Positions 36,780-48,861 are shown, counted from the stretch's first letter. The stretch is DNA of 64,000 nt from Phascolomyces articulosus (GCA_025677815.1 JAIXMP010000026.1:62001-126000), one strand, 5' to 3'. Notes: generated by a model not told the origin, from the sequence alone. Numbers and translations: made by a program.

Positions 36780-38585
36780 ATGGATATTATTTCCTCACTC
36801 TGTTACCAAAATACTAGCACTCTCCTATCAACATCATCAAGAGTATTAACGCAGCGGCAGTTACTATTTCCAAATTCTATTAATGTCTTCTCTGACAGAA
36901 AGTATATTGTTATATCCACTCTCTCTGTGGTTTTTGGTACTTATATTCTATGGCATACAACGATTCGACAAAAACGACGGCGTGATACTGACGTAAAACT
37001 TGTTTCTGGTGGTCTTCCTTTTCTGGGTCACGTATTAGAATCGTCCCGAGATTCTGCTGCATTTATCAAGCGGTGCAAAACTGAACGGGGACCAGCGTTT
37101 CGTATAAAACTGTTGAATCAAGAACTATATGTAGTAACTGGAAAATTGATTCCTGAGGTATATCAAAACATGAAATTGTATAACTTTCATGACCCTCATA
37201 GTGAAGTTCTTCCAATCCATTGGATACAAGAACTTTGTTATGGTCATAAATTTAAGGGTGAACAGATTGGTCCTCATGATAAACAGCCAGGTATACAGTA
37301 GTCATAAAAATGATAGAAAAGAGGTGACGGTTTCTTTTTCTCAATGAAAACAAGTGACTAATTTAGTTTACTATATAATTTTTAAAATCTTAAAGTTATT
37401 TATACACTTCAACATAATTTCAAGGCCAATCAAGTTCATGTTTTTTCAAAACGCATCCAAGAAGGAACGTCCATGGCATTGGAAAGGTTCATTAACATCA
37501 AACCTGGCGAGAAAAAGGTGTTCCCCGTGGGTGATGTTATGCCATTTTTGATATCGCAAGTAATGAGTTTTTGTCTGGCTGGACGTAAAGCAGGTACCAG
37601 CTCGGAGTTTACCGATGCACTTGTCAGTTTTACGAGAAAGGTGTGCAAATCAGGATTCATTCACACTGTCCTTCCTGATTGGATTGGGGTGCCCATAATC
37701 AAGCACTTTTTCTCTGTGGAACAAGAACTTGATTTGTTTATGGACATGCTGGTACCTGAATTAGAAAATATTCTTCAATTAAAACAAGCAAAAGAACTAT
37801 TTTCATCCACATATGGTAGATCCAATAACGATGATGACCAGGATGAGGAAGAACCTACTTTTCTTTCCATGGTCCTTTTCGGTTTATCAAAATCAAATGG
37901 TCAAGTACGTACACCTAAAGAAGCTGCTTATCATTATCCAGGAATGGCATTGGCTGGTGTAATAGCAGTGACGCCAACAGTTTTGTTTGTTCTATATGAA
38001 CTTGCATATCAGGCTGTTACATCAACATTCGTTGAAGAACTTCGAGCCGAGTTAGGAAAGTTGGAAGAATGGACACCGGATTCAATTGGTCGAAATAAGC
38101 TACTTGATTCACTTATGAGGGAAACTCTAAGATATAAGGTTTCTGCTATTACTTCACCACATCGAACAACAGCCGATGCAGTATTATCCAATGGTGAGAC
38201 TATTCCAAGTGGCAGTGTCGTGATTACTGCACCTCACGACGCACATATTGATCCTAGTAACAATACATCAGCATCATTTCATGACAAGGCGTTACCATTA
38301 GATCAATTTGATCCATATCGTTTTATGCATATTCCAGATGATAGTAAAACAAGTACCTCTATAGGACCTGATTTCCTCACATTTGGGTTATTTGGTCGAG
38401 CATGCCCTGGCCGTTTCTTTGCACTTAATATGATCAAGTATATTATAGCAGAGTTGATAATGCATTACAACATTACATTGGTGTCACCCAACAAACGACC
38501 AAAAGACAGTGAATATTTTGGCACGCTTCGATTAGCTCCGACTACCCCACTGATGTTCGAAAAAAGAGAAAACTGCAAAAAATAA
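36780..38585 (+). CDS. Cytochrome P450-C (atypical heme-loop type)
   Basis: Two exons (36780-37290, 37396-38585), 566 residues. Residues about 41-60 form a membrane anchor (VISTLSVVFGTYILW), after a longer than usual N-terminus. The ExxR motif is MRETLRYK (about 412) and the PERF-like motif is FDPYRF. The heme loop reads FGLFGRACPGRFFALNMIK with Cys near 507; the usual FxxGxRxCxG pattern is shifted, with Phe where a Gly is expected. The I-helix reads MALAGVIAVTPTVLF, lacking the usual acidic residue before Thr. The CPGRFFA and FDPYRF style resembles fungal secondary-metabolite P450s such as ent-kaurene oxidase relatives; that similarity is only suggestive. An acidic linker (NNDDDQDEEEP) lies near residue 310. 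A broken reductase gene lies convergently 192 bp downstream. Confidence 0.9.
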
Positions 38586-38777
38586 ATCTTGTACCTTGGG
38601 TTATAGATTTATATAATAATATCTTAAAATATTTAATTCGTATATAGTTCAATGCCTTCAGTTAGTATAATAATGACAGTTTAATATTTAATTTTCACGA
38701 ACATTGCATACAATAAAAATCATAAATTACAACTTAATTTAGTATTCAAAATATATGTTTTATTATTTCATTTTTGA

Positions 38778-39568
38778 TTAAAAAACAGCATCACCCAACC
38801 AGGGTTTAGGGACGTTTTCAGGATTACCACCAACAATATATTATGAGCTGCTTGTTCTACCAGTTTCAGAGTATCTCGACGTGTGATCACAGCAGCATTA
38901 TTCTTTTGTATCAATACATGGTTTCTTCTTTCGATAAACCTTCAGGCATTGTTCCGACAGATGGTGTCAAATAAACTGGAGTATCTGCTTTAATTTTTCA
39001 GCTATCCTTCAGATCTCCACAATCAACAGGATTGTACCTTACAGTTTTAATAAAATTAATGGCATACTCTTTGACATCCACATAATTACCAGCAATTGGG
39101 GTTGCCGAGGTCCATTTGGTACATGGATGCCATTTTCAATATGGAAAAGGTCCATGGGATGTAATCTCTTGATGATATAAGTTCCCTCAAAATGACGTCG
39201 GAATAGCTCGCTTCACAGTAATTTGCATGTGTCGAGGAGAGCAATATTTTTGTCCGATAATGGATAGTAATTCATGGTGTCAATGTTATTTTACCCATAA
39301 GTGGTTCACTGGGATATTTTCCAATTTGCGAATAGGAACTCTTGAGAGCACAATGTCTACTGTTGTTTGTAATTGATCAACAGTGCCAACTGCTTTCGCA
39401 CGAGGATCCAATCCGGAAACAAGGTCATATAATAATGCCAGACCATGTGAGTTGCTTAAAGGACAGTGATCCCTGCGTGGCGCCCACAGAAATACGAGCA
39501 AACCGACTATTGACACCATCTGTGCCAATAAATCCAATGGTCTTGGTGTTAATTTTTTTTCCAGTCAT
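38778..39568 (-). pseudogene. Broken NADP oxidoreductase (copy of the gene at 47503-48312)
   Basis: Minus-strand sequence aligns along its whole length with the intact gene at 47503-48312 but carries frameshifts and stops. The N-terminus is still readable (TIGFIGTDGVNSRFARIS), then the frame shifts near 39480 to DLVSGLDPRAKAVGTVDQLQ and VPIRKLENI. Later pieces (VDCGDLKDS, PEGLSKEE, and the tail near 38780) are separated by stops. It lies convergent to P450-C, as the intact copy does to P450-E, so the two loci are duplicates of one unit. Confidence 0.88.
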
Positions 39569-41150
39569 TTCGTGTATGAATTTTTGAATGAAAGAACAAG
39601 GAAAGATTTGTAACAACCCGAAGGAAATTTTATATTTCTCTACCTTGTTATTTTCGCAATCCTGTCATATATATACCTGAGTATTCTTTACCATGAGCTT
39701 TATTGCTATCCCATTAAATAAGATTACCTTGTTTAATGACCTATTTATGCCTTTGGAGGGCTCAGAAGGCTATAAAAATATAAAACCCAGAGTTTAGAAG
39801 GAAGACAATAATTCTAGTATATTTTTATTATATAGTGTGCTTGTTTATTTGCAATCTTTAACATCCTACAACCTTTCTTTTGATTGTAATAATTATATAA
39901 TATTGCAAAACACTAGCTATTCATCCTTACGTGTCTCTCACTGTATTACTTTAATAATAATTGTCAAGCTTTGTGTTTCACACTAACTGAAATACAGTAA
40001 TTATAACTATTATGTTCCTTTGATAGTAATAATCCTCAGAATCCATTTTTCAATAGTAATAGCATTACTGAGCTGATTTTTTATCCTTCCAAACATATAT
40101 CCATGGCAAAGAAACTATTGCCGCGAATTTACCAATTTCATATATGATACAATACTACACACTCAAAGTATTAACAATGCATTCATGATGATCAATTCTT
40201 ATAAATAAAGGTTATTTTCAATTATATTAAAATTAATCATGAATTTATCTTTGGATATTTTCCTTTACTTATTTTATTCCCTTATTTCTTTTCCTATTTA
40301 ATATATTTCTCTGATACGATACGCCCTCTTTTAAAAGAAAATAAAAACCAAAGTCTTAAATACTTCAATATTACAAAGGAATTTATTCCTTATTTGTAAA
40401 AAGATGTCAATGTCATTCAATACAAGAAGTCAAAAAAAATCGTACCAAAACCAGATAAACAAATAATGTTTTACCTTATTTTAAAAAGGACCAATGTAGC
40501 AGGATCTACTTTTACTATCAGATTATTTTATTGCAACTACAAACATAACGGTCATCTTCAGCGACACAGAAAAACTCTTCTGATTTTATTTTATTTTCCA
40601 ATAAACTTAGGTAGTTACATCCAATAGCTATAAAAATTTCCAATATACAAAATGGCAATAACAACTAGTTACCTTGAGAGTATAAAAAAATGTCGCTATC
40701 CAAAAAGGTTGAGACCATATACTCGCAATCATCCTAAATTTAATCTATAGCGAGAACAATTTAATATATACTTACAGTGTTAATAATTTTTCAATGTATT
40801 CAACATCACCTTTTTCACAGTTAGTACTATTATCATATTACAAGCTTCGTCGTATGATTTTTGTAGCATATAGTTAAAAACATTTTTTTACTGTTGTACG
40901 AAAAAACTTCATCGTTTTACATGGTAGAAGCCGCCCATGATGGTAGTAAAGACCAATAATTTAAAAATAGATAATGTTCAAACATTTGAATAAAAATAAG
41001 AAATAGAAAGGAGACAATGTTCTTTGCGATTGAAATTTTTATATTAATTAAAATGGTTACCTGACTCACTCCATAACCAAGCTTAGCTTTTGTTTCACCT
41101 GGTCACAAAATAAGGGTCTGCATTAATGCATAGTTCTCTGTAGCACCGAT
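39569..41150. other. Intergenic spacer
   Basis: AT-rich DNA between the broken reductase and the short ORFs upstream of P450-D. No gene or repeat was recognised. Confidence 0.35.
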
Positions 41151-41491
41151 TTACCCACTGCTAAGGTTACTGAAAATAAAAAGGCTGATTCCATGGCCAT
41201 ATATAGCAAACAAGTACGTTTTTTTTAATACCTCAATAATTTTTTTTTTTTGAATATTTTCTATATTTTTATGATAAGATTTATACAAAAATTCCTCATA
41301 TTCCTTGTCAGTGATCATGGCTAATTTCTGTTTATCAATCAAGTTCATACTTTGCAGCAAGAAGGATACGTATTTAACATACGGTAATGTGAGATCCATG
41401 CACTATAGGCATGTACGGTGTTTTTCAATGCAGATGTGACAATAAGGAGAGATGGTGGGAGAAGGGCCTGTAGCAATATAAGGAGTAGCAT
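41151..41491 (-). pseudogene. Possible small secreted-protein gene or relic, divergent from P450-D
   Basis: An ATG at 41491-41489 opens a hydrophobic leader (MLLLILLQALLPPSLLIVTS) resembling a signal peptide. The following protein-like segment (LPYVKYVSFLLQSMN, LAMITDKEYEEFLYKSYHKN; 41399-41151) is in another frame, so a frameshift or unrecognised intron would be needed. No family is recognised. It may be a chance ORF pair; the start lies only 124 bp from the P450-D start on the other strand. Confidence 0.25.
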
Positions 41492-41615
41492 GGTGCGTCG
41501 ATAAAAATTAAAGTAAAAAGGACTGTTTGCCCTATATATAAGGGATTAATTATATTTGATAGTTATTAATTCCTTTATCCTTTTTTGTTGTTAAATAAAG
41601 CAATATATGTAAAAG
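41492..41615 (+). promoter_or_regulatory. P450-D upstream region
   Basis: A TATATAA element near 41532-41538 lies about 80 nt before the P450-D ATG, followed by a T-rich stretch. The spacing fits a fungal core promoter. Confidence 0.4.
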
Positions 41616-43457
41616 ATGGATACCATTACTTCTCTCTGGTATCAAAACACCAACGTTTTCGTGGAGACGTCAACATCATTACTGAAACAACACACTTCTT
41701 TACTTGCTCCAATTTCTACCACTATTACAGACAAGAAACATATTGTCCTTTCTACCCTTTCTGTCGTATTTGGTTCTTTCATATTATGGCGGGCCACTAT
41801 TCGACAAAAACAACAACATGGTTCCAAAGTAAAGCTTGTTTCCGGTGGCCTTCCATTTTTCGGTCATGTATTTGAATCTTCTCATGATTCTATTGCATTC
41901 GTCAAGCGTTGCAAGGCTGAGCGAGGACCGGCATTTCGTATGAAGTTATTGGGACAGGAACTTTACGTGGTCACTGGACAATTGATTCCTGAGATATTTC
42001 AAAATACAGAATTGTACGATTTTCATGAACCTTATAGTAAGCTGATTCCAATTCACTGGATGCAAGAGCTATGTTATGGCCATAAATTCAAGGGTGAACA
42101 TATCGGAAAAAATGATAAACAACCAGGTAACTATTCTATTATATAAGGTATTTTAGTGCTTATAAGAAAAGGCCAACAGGGTAGTCTCCTTGATACTTCT
42201 TTTTTTTTTTTTTTTTAAAAAAAAAGCAACAGTCATAGCTTGTTATTAATTTCAATTGTAAAGTTATCCATACACTGCAGCATAATTTCGATGCTCACCA
42301 AATACGGGGGTTTTCAAAACGTATCCAGCAAGGGACACGGATAGCCATAGAAGAACATATTGATATCAAACCTGGGGAGAAAAAAACATTTCCAGTGAGT
42401 GATGTGATGCCATTTATGATATCACAAATACTATCATATTGTTTGGCAGGACATAAAGCAGGCACCAATCCAGAATTTACCAATGCTCTTGTCAGTTATA
42501 CAAGAAAGGTATGCCAATCTGGATTTATCCATATACTCTTTCCATCATGGATCTCGATGCCTATCATTAAAAGATTTTATTCCGTGGAACAAGAGCTCGA
42601 TCTATTAATGGACGCGTTGGTACCTGAATTGGAACAAGCTCTTGATTCAAAGCAGAAAAAGTATCAATCATCGCTATCTACAAGTGATATTACTACGGAT
42701 GATAAGAATGATAACGAAAGCGAGGAAGCAGACTTTCTTTCCATGCTCCTTTTCGGACTACCCAAAGCCAATGGAGAAATGCGTACACCCAAAGAAGCAG
42801 CTTTTCATTATCCAGGCATGGCATTGGCTGGTATCATATCAGTAGCTCCATTTGTTTTGTTTATCCTTCATGAACTTGCATACCTATCCACATCATCTAC
42901 ATTTATCGATGATCTTCGAGGCGAACTTGGAAAACTCGTTGAATGGACACCTGAATCAATTGGTCAAAATAAGCTTCTTGACTCATTTATGCGAGAAATC
43001 CTTCGATTCAAGGTTTCAGCCATTACATCACCTCATCGAACAACAGCCGATGCAATATTATCCAATGGTGAAACTATTCCAAGTGGCAGTATTGTAATTA
43101 CAGCACCTTTCGACGCACATACAGATCCTGATAACAATACAACAACAACATTATTTCATGGTGACAAGACTTTACCAATAGATCAATTTGATCCATATCG
43201 TTTTATTTATATTTCAGATGAAAGTAAAACAAGTACTACTATAGGATCTGATTACCTCACTTTTGGAGTACTTGGTAGAGCATGTCCAGCTCGTTTCTTT
43301 GCAGTGAATATGCTCAAATATATTGTTGCGGAATTGATAATGCAGTTTAATATTACTCCAGTAGTAATGTCCAGCAAAAGACCTAAAGATAGTGAATATT
43401 TTGGTACTCTCCGGTTAGCTCCAACAGCTCCGGTGATTCTTGAAAAAAGGAAAAATT

Positions 43458-43459
<2 letters not shown>
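41616..43459 (+). CDS. Cytochrome P450-D (atypical, altered catalytic motifs)
   Basis: Paralog of P450-C with the same two-exon structure (41616-42126, 42264-43459), 568 residues, no stops or frameshifts. N-terminal anchor VLSTLSVVFGSFILW. The ExxR motif is MREILRFK and the PERF-like motif FDPYRF. Two catalytic regions depart from the norm. The heme loop reads FGVLGRACPARFFAVNMLK, with Ala where CxG normally has Gly. The I-helix reads MALAGIISVAPFVLF, lacking the conserved Thr as well as the acidic residue. It could be catalytically altered or inactive although the frame is intact. A T-run of 38 nt begins one base after the stop codon. Confidence 0.9.

Positions 43460-43497
<38 letters not shown>
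43460..43497 (+). repeat. Poly-T tract of 38 nt after P450-D
   Basis: An uninterrupted run of 38 T starts immediately after the P450-D stop codon. Confidence 0.9.
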
Positions 43498-43498
<1 letters not shown>

Positions 43499-45498
43499 GT
43501 TGCCAATGAACTATACTTTTTTGCCAGGAGCACTTCTTTGCATTAATGTAACGTGTCTAGAAGAATAAACAATAAATATATAAAATTATCTATTCAAAAT
43601 GACGTTTTTTTTTTACTCCTATTACTCTTAATTTTTTCCTAACCTATAAAAAAAAATTAAGGACTCGTCTTAACAGTTTGATTTTGAAAATATAAAGCTA
43701 AATGGCTATTTAAAATGAGTTACATGAGAGGTCTGGAGTATGCAGTTTCATAATGGAAACTTCTTTTGACAGCTGACTAGAGCACTTGTGATTGATTTTA
43801 TATTGGGATTTTATTTTTACATACCCAAACCCCCAATTCTATGCATTTATATTCATTAGCTCATTATCAGGTTCCAGTATGAACTTTCATATAGTACAAA
43901 CACCTCTCATCAAATCAGTATCATGCCCGTGATGATAATTATATTCAGTTCTTTTTTGTCTATTATTTACATTTATTTTAATGATGAAGAATATTGGAAT
44001 TGCACCAGGATACAATGAACAAAAAGAAAGGCATTACGCAAAATGAGTAAGAGTACAGATATTTCTTGGATTTTCAATCTGATGTATTGGTATAGATATT
44101 GTATTGCATAATAGAGTAGTAAAATAGTATAATTTAATGAATTTCTTATAATACTAATTAAAATTTATAATGCCTTTTTTTTATCAATCGGATATTGTTG
44201 CAAAAGAAAAATTAGGAGCAGAATATTTAGGAGAAAATGCAAAAAAGAAAAAAAAGCGCGTTATGTATATATGCATGTTTTTAAATAGTCACAAGAGAAC
44301 CAGTAAAAAAGATCAATTGAATACCTTCTATTAATAACTGTTCATATTATGATGAGTATACTGCAACGTTTTATTATTTATTACTCTTTTATTAGGATAT
44401 AAATTTATTTTAACATTCACGGTAGTAGAAGGAATAAAGTAGTAATCATCAGTAAATTAATAATGAGAACTGAAGAATATGTGAGGGCTTACTGCTTTCC
44501 AAAAATGTAAAATTGGGTAGCTATATTATCTTTAAATTTGATATTACGGAAAATTGGGTAGCTATTACCCTTAAATTTGATCTTCCAGCATCATTATAAA
44601 ATTGTCAACATCTTACGCCAATTCTTGAGATTATAGTGGCGCAAAAAAAAGAACGTGTGTAGAAAGGAGTAATTCTATAAAAACTTCCTTATAAGCTAAA
44701 ATGACTTTTTATGAGGAACAACAACAGACAGTATCATTTATTGATAATTTATCATACTGGCAATCCTGCTAACACGATATAGGAAGAGAATTTTTCATAT
44801 ATAGTTATACTACGTTCAGAATAAATGTATAAAAATACTTTAGTCAAAAGCATTATGAGAAATAAAAATATATTAGCTATATCAACCTCATATTATGAAA
44901 TGTATTATTTTGTACTGATTACTTTAGTTAATGGTGCATTCCTCCTACTTTTTCTACTTATATTCAAGAATAGATGGGATAGTAGGCATAACGAAAAAAC
45001 AAAAACAAAATCAGCCATCCGTATTTCTTATGCGGTTGTGCACTCATCCCCACATTATTCATTCTCAAGATCAGTATATAGGGGGCTATTCTCGATTCGT
45101 AGCAAGTGATCTTTCTCTTCTGCATGATTATCCTCACCATGATTCTTATACTGTAAGTCCTACATTATGCAATGGCATGTTTTGAATTATTAATAGGACG
45201 ATAGTGCTAACGTGTTGTTTAGGAAATATTAACATGTATAATGATATTCAATATTTTATATCATCTTGTAAGAATGCTTTTCACTGTTCGGATGGAATTG
45301 GGTAGCAGCAAGGAATAGGAGTATAGATAGTATTAAGCAGGGGTTGATATAGTATGATGAAGTAAATCAAAAAAAACCCACAGTTGTTATGGACCTCATT
45401 TATGCAATTATAAGTATTTAAACATACCCATTGTTCTTGTGTATCTTTGATTCACTTAGTTTTTATTCTTTTTTTAAAAAACGCAAACACTAAAAACA
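43498..45498. other. Intergenic spacer between P450-D and P450-E
   Basis: About 2 kb of AT-rich DNA. Around 43520-43565 a short stretch weakly resembles part of the reductase gene (CACTT, TTAAT, ACGTGT in order), possibly a last trace of a third reductase copy. The plus-strand ORFs at 44825-45185 overlap each other in different frames and show no domain. No other feature is supported. Confidence 0.3.
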
Positions 45499-47277
45499 AT
45501 GGACGCTGTTTCTACACTCTGGTACCAAAGTACCGATATCCTTCAATCAGTATCAAGAACGTCATTGTTACAACATTATTTACCTGCATCCAGTTCTACT
45601 ACCATAGACAAGAGACGTATCGTCCTATCTACTCTTTCTGTAGTATTTGGTTCTTATGTCTTATGGCGTACCACTGTGCGGCAAAAACGACGACCTAATT
45701 CCGAAGTAAAAGCTGTTTCTGGTGGTCTTCCATTTTTGGGACACGTACTAGAATCATCACACGATTCATTGGCATTTATAAATCGGTGCAAGGCAGAGCA
45801 AGGACCAGCATTCCGTATAAGGCTACTGGGACAAGATCTTTATGTGGTAACCGGAAGATTGATTCCAGAAGTGTATCATAATATAAGGCTTTACAACTTT
45901 CATGAACCTCACCATGAAGTACTTCCCATTCATTGGATGCAAGAGCTTTGTCATGGACATAAATTCAAAGGTGAGCATATTGGTCCACACGATAGACAAC
46001 CAGGTATATATATCCAATTTAATGAATATAATAGTTACTATAAAAATGAATCGAGAGGAACAACTACCTGGTCTTCCATCTTTTTCTTCCCATAAAAAGT
46101 ACATTTTTAATAACTTGTATTACTATTTATATATTTTCAAGCTATTTATACACTTCAACATTACTTCAAGGCTAATCAAGTTACAATTTTTTCAAAACGT
46201 ATCCAAGACGGAACAAAGATAACATTGGAAAGATATATTCATGTCTCACCGAACGAAAAAAAGGTGATTCCTGTGAGCGATATTATGCCATTTATGATAT
46301 CACAGGTGATGAGTTTTTGTTTAGCTGGACGTAAAGCAGGTACTAGCCCAGAATTTGTTGATGCACTTGTCAGTTTTACAAAGAAAGTATGTCGTGCTGG
46401 TGTTCTCCATGCGCTCTTTCCAGAGTGGTTGGCTGTGCCTATCATTAAAGGATTTTTCTCTGTGGAACAAGAACTTGATCTGTTCATGGAAATGCTGGTG
46501 CCCGAAATGGAAGCTTTGCTGAATGAAAACAAGGACGATATTGAGGAACCAACATTTATTTCCAAGGTCCTCTTTGGTTTCCCAAAAGCTAATGGTGAAA
46601 TGCGTACACCCGAAGAAGCAATTTATCATTATCCAGGCATGGCGCTTGCCGCCGTAGTTACAGTGACACCCACTGTTTTGTTTGTTTTATATGAACTTGC
46701 CTACCTGTCAACATCACCTTTTATTGAGGAACTTCGAGCTGAACTTGGACAATTGGAAGAATGGACACCTGAATCCATTGGTCGTAACAAACTTCTTGAT
46801 TCACTTATGCGAGAAATTCTTCGATATAAGGTATCTGCCATGGCATCACCTCATCGTGTCATGGCTGATGCAACATTATCTAATGGTCAAACGATTCCAG
46901 GTGGTAGCATCGTAATTACCGCACCTTATGATTCACACACCGACTCAAATACCTATGGAGTCGAAGCAGCAGCAATGTTCCTTGACAAGTCATTACCATT
47001 AGACCAATTTGACCCCTATCGCTTTATATATGTCGGAGACGATAGTAAAAAAAGTACTTCCATTGGACCTGATTATCTTGCTTTTGGATTATTTAGTCGA
47101 GCATGTCCTGGTCGTTTCTTTGCATTGAATATGATCAAATATATTGTAGCAGAATTGGTAATGAAATACAATATCACCCCAGTGTCAACTGGAAAACGAC
47201 CCAAAGATAGCGAGTATCTCGGCACACTTCGATTAGCCCCAAGTGATCCGCTAGTATTTGAAAGAAGAACAAATTAA
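45499..47277 (+). CDS. Cytochrome P450-E (atypical heme-loop type)
   Basis: Third member of the P450-C/D/E group: two exons (45499-46003, 46142-47277), 546 residues. N-terminal anchor VLSTLSVVFGSYVLW. The ExxR motif is MREILRYK, with FDPYRF downstream. The heme loop reads FGLFSRACPGRFFALNMIK, with Ser in place of the Gly before Arg seen in C and D. The I-helix reads MALAAVVTVTPTVLF, again without the usual acidic residue. It is shorter than C and D because the acidic linker is reduced (NENKDDIEEP). The intact NADP oxidoreductase gene lies convergent 225 bp downstream, which suggests, without proving, a shared pathway. Confidence 0.9.
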
Positions 47278-47502
47278 CTTAGTGTGTTGGATTACGTTTT
47301 TCTATATTTCTCATAACAAGTTCTTAAAAAAAGTATTTTTAGTTTAATAAACGTTTATAAATTCCCTTTAAGTATTATTTCATAATATATAGGTATAAAA
47401 TGTAAATAAGAAGTGTTAATGCCTTTGTGGTATTTTCATGTTATATATAATTTATTAAGAAACATTACAAAGAAACACATTGAATAACAAAAAACAAAAA
47501 AA

Positions 47503-48312
47503 TTAATTATTTTTGACTGAATACTCCCACATCATCCAGTCCAACCAAGGCTTAGGAGCATGTCCAGGGTTACCACCAACGATACCATCTTGAGTTGCTT
47601 GCTGAGCCAAATTGAGAACATCCTGTCGTGTAACTTTAGCCGTATTGTCCTTTTTGTACCAATACATGGCTTCTTCCTTAGATAATCCTTCAGGTATTTT
47701 TCCAACATAAGGGGTCAAATAGAGTGGTGTATCCGCTTCAATTTTCCAACTGTCCTTGAGGTGACCACAATCAACAGCTTCATATCCAATAGCCTTAATA
47801 AAATCAGCAGCACATTCCTTGGCATCGTTATTGTCACCTGTGATTGGAATTGCCCAAGGTCCATTGGGGGCACTCACACCATTGACAATGTGAAGAAGGT
47901 CCATATTATGTAAACCCTTGACGACATGAGCACCTTCAAAATGGCGTTGGACCAGTTCACTTGACGTTAATTCACGTGTGTCAAGGAGTGCTATATTTTC
48001 GTCTCGTAATGGATAATAGTTCATGGTATCAATAATGACTTTACCCACGAATGGTTTGACAGCGATATTTTCCAATTTGCCAAAGGGAACACTTAAAAGT
48101 ACAATATCTGCGACTTGTAACTGATCAATAATGTCGACTGCTTTGGCACGAGGTCCCAATTCGGAAACAAGGTCGTGTAATGATGCTGGACCACGCGAGT
48201 TACTTAAAAGAACATTGAATCCAGCGTCCACAGAAATACGAGCAAACCGACTATTGACACCGCCTGTGCCAATAAATCCGATGGTCTTGATGTTGAACTT
48301 CTTTTCAGCCAT
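47503..48312 (-). CDS. F420-type NADP oxidoreductase-like Rossmann protein
   Basis: Single exon, 269 residues. The N-terminal dinucleotide-binding fold reads TIGFIGTGGVNSRFARISVDAG, so the Gly-rich loop is GTGGVN; it continues with VLLSNSRGP (second strand with a Ser/Arg pair suggesting NADP preference) and ADIVLLSVPFGKLENI. A middle block IIDTMNYYPLRD and GAHVVKGLHNMD follow, typical of the NADPH:F420 oxidoreductase-like family (PF03807 type). Fungi are not known to use F420, so the likely role is a reductase or dehydrogenase with another substrate. The C-terminal ~80 residues end KPWLDWMMWEYSVKNN. A broken copy lies at 38778-39568. Convergent to P450-E. Confidence 0.85.
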   Translation of the reverse strand: MAEKKFNIKTIGFIGTGGVNSRFARISVDAGFNVLLSNSRGPASLHDLVSELGPRAKAVDIIDQLQVADIVLLSVPFGKLENIAVKPFVGKVIIDTMNYYPLRDENIALLDTRELTSSELVQRHFEGAHVVKGLHNMDLLHIVNGVSAPNGPWAIPITGDNNDAKECAADFIKAIGYEAVDCGHLKDSWKIEADTPLYLTPYVGKIPEGLSKEEAMYWYKKDNTAKVTRQDVLNLAQQATQDGIVGGNPGHAPKPWLDWMMWEYSVKNN

Positions 48313-48861
48313 TCTGATGAATAAAAATACGTAATAAAATAAATAATCGTTTTAATAAAGTGAAAAAAACATTTTTTTGGGACCCTCTCTTTTTATATTT
48401 TTTGAAATCTTATCGTCGTGATACATTGTTACTATTATTATTCCATAAGATTAATAATCACACAAAAGATACGTAAATTATTTATATATTATTTTATACG
48501 ATCGGAAGGAAGATGAGGGAAAATAAAAGAAAAACCTATTTATGGCGTTCCTGAATTTGCAAAGTACATAATATGTACAGGATTTAGGTTTTATTATGCT
48601 GACTTTCAATAAAACAATCAGCTATCATATTTCATAATCAATTCTGTTTGAATTTATTTCGAACACTTGAATCTTCACTTATTTATTTTATATACAATGA
48701 ACTTATAACCCATTAGGAGGTATATATTGCACAGAATAGTAATTGACAATAAATAATATACTATTTTTTCAACTAATTTTTTCTTATTTTAAATAAATTT
48801 GTAAAAAAAACGATACAAAAAAAAAAAAAAGAAAAAAAAAAAGAAAACCATCCGGAGGTGT
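48313..48861. promoter_or_regulatory. Upstream region of the oxidoreductase gene
   Basis: AT-rich sequence with an A-run cluster near 48800-48843. It should hold the promoter of the minus-strand oxidoreductase; no motif is identifiable. Confidence 0.3.

Noticed and set aside
44825..45185. Two overlapping plus-strand ORFs before P450-E
   Set aside because: They overlap in different frames, have no recognisable domain and no clear promoter.
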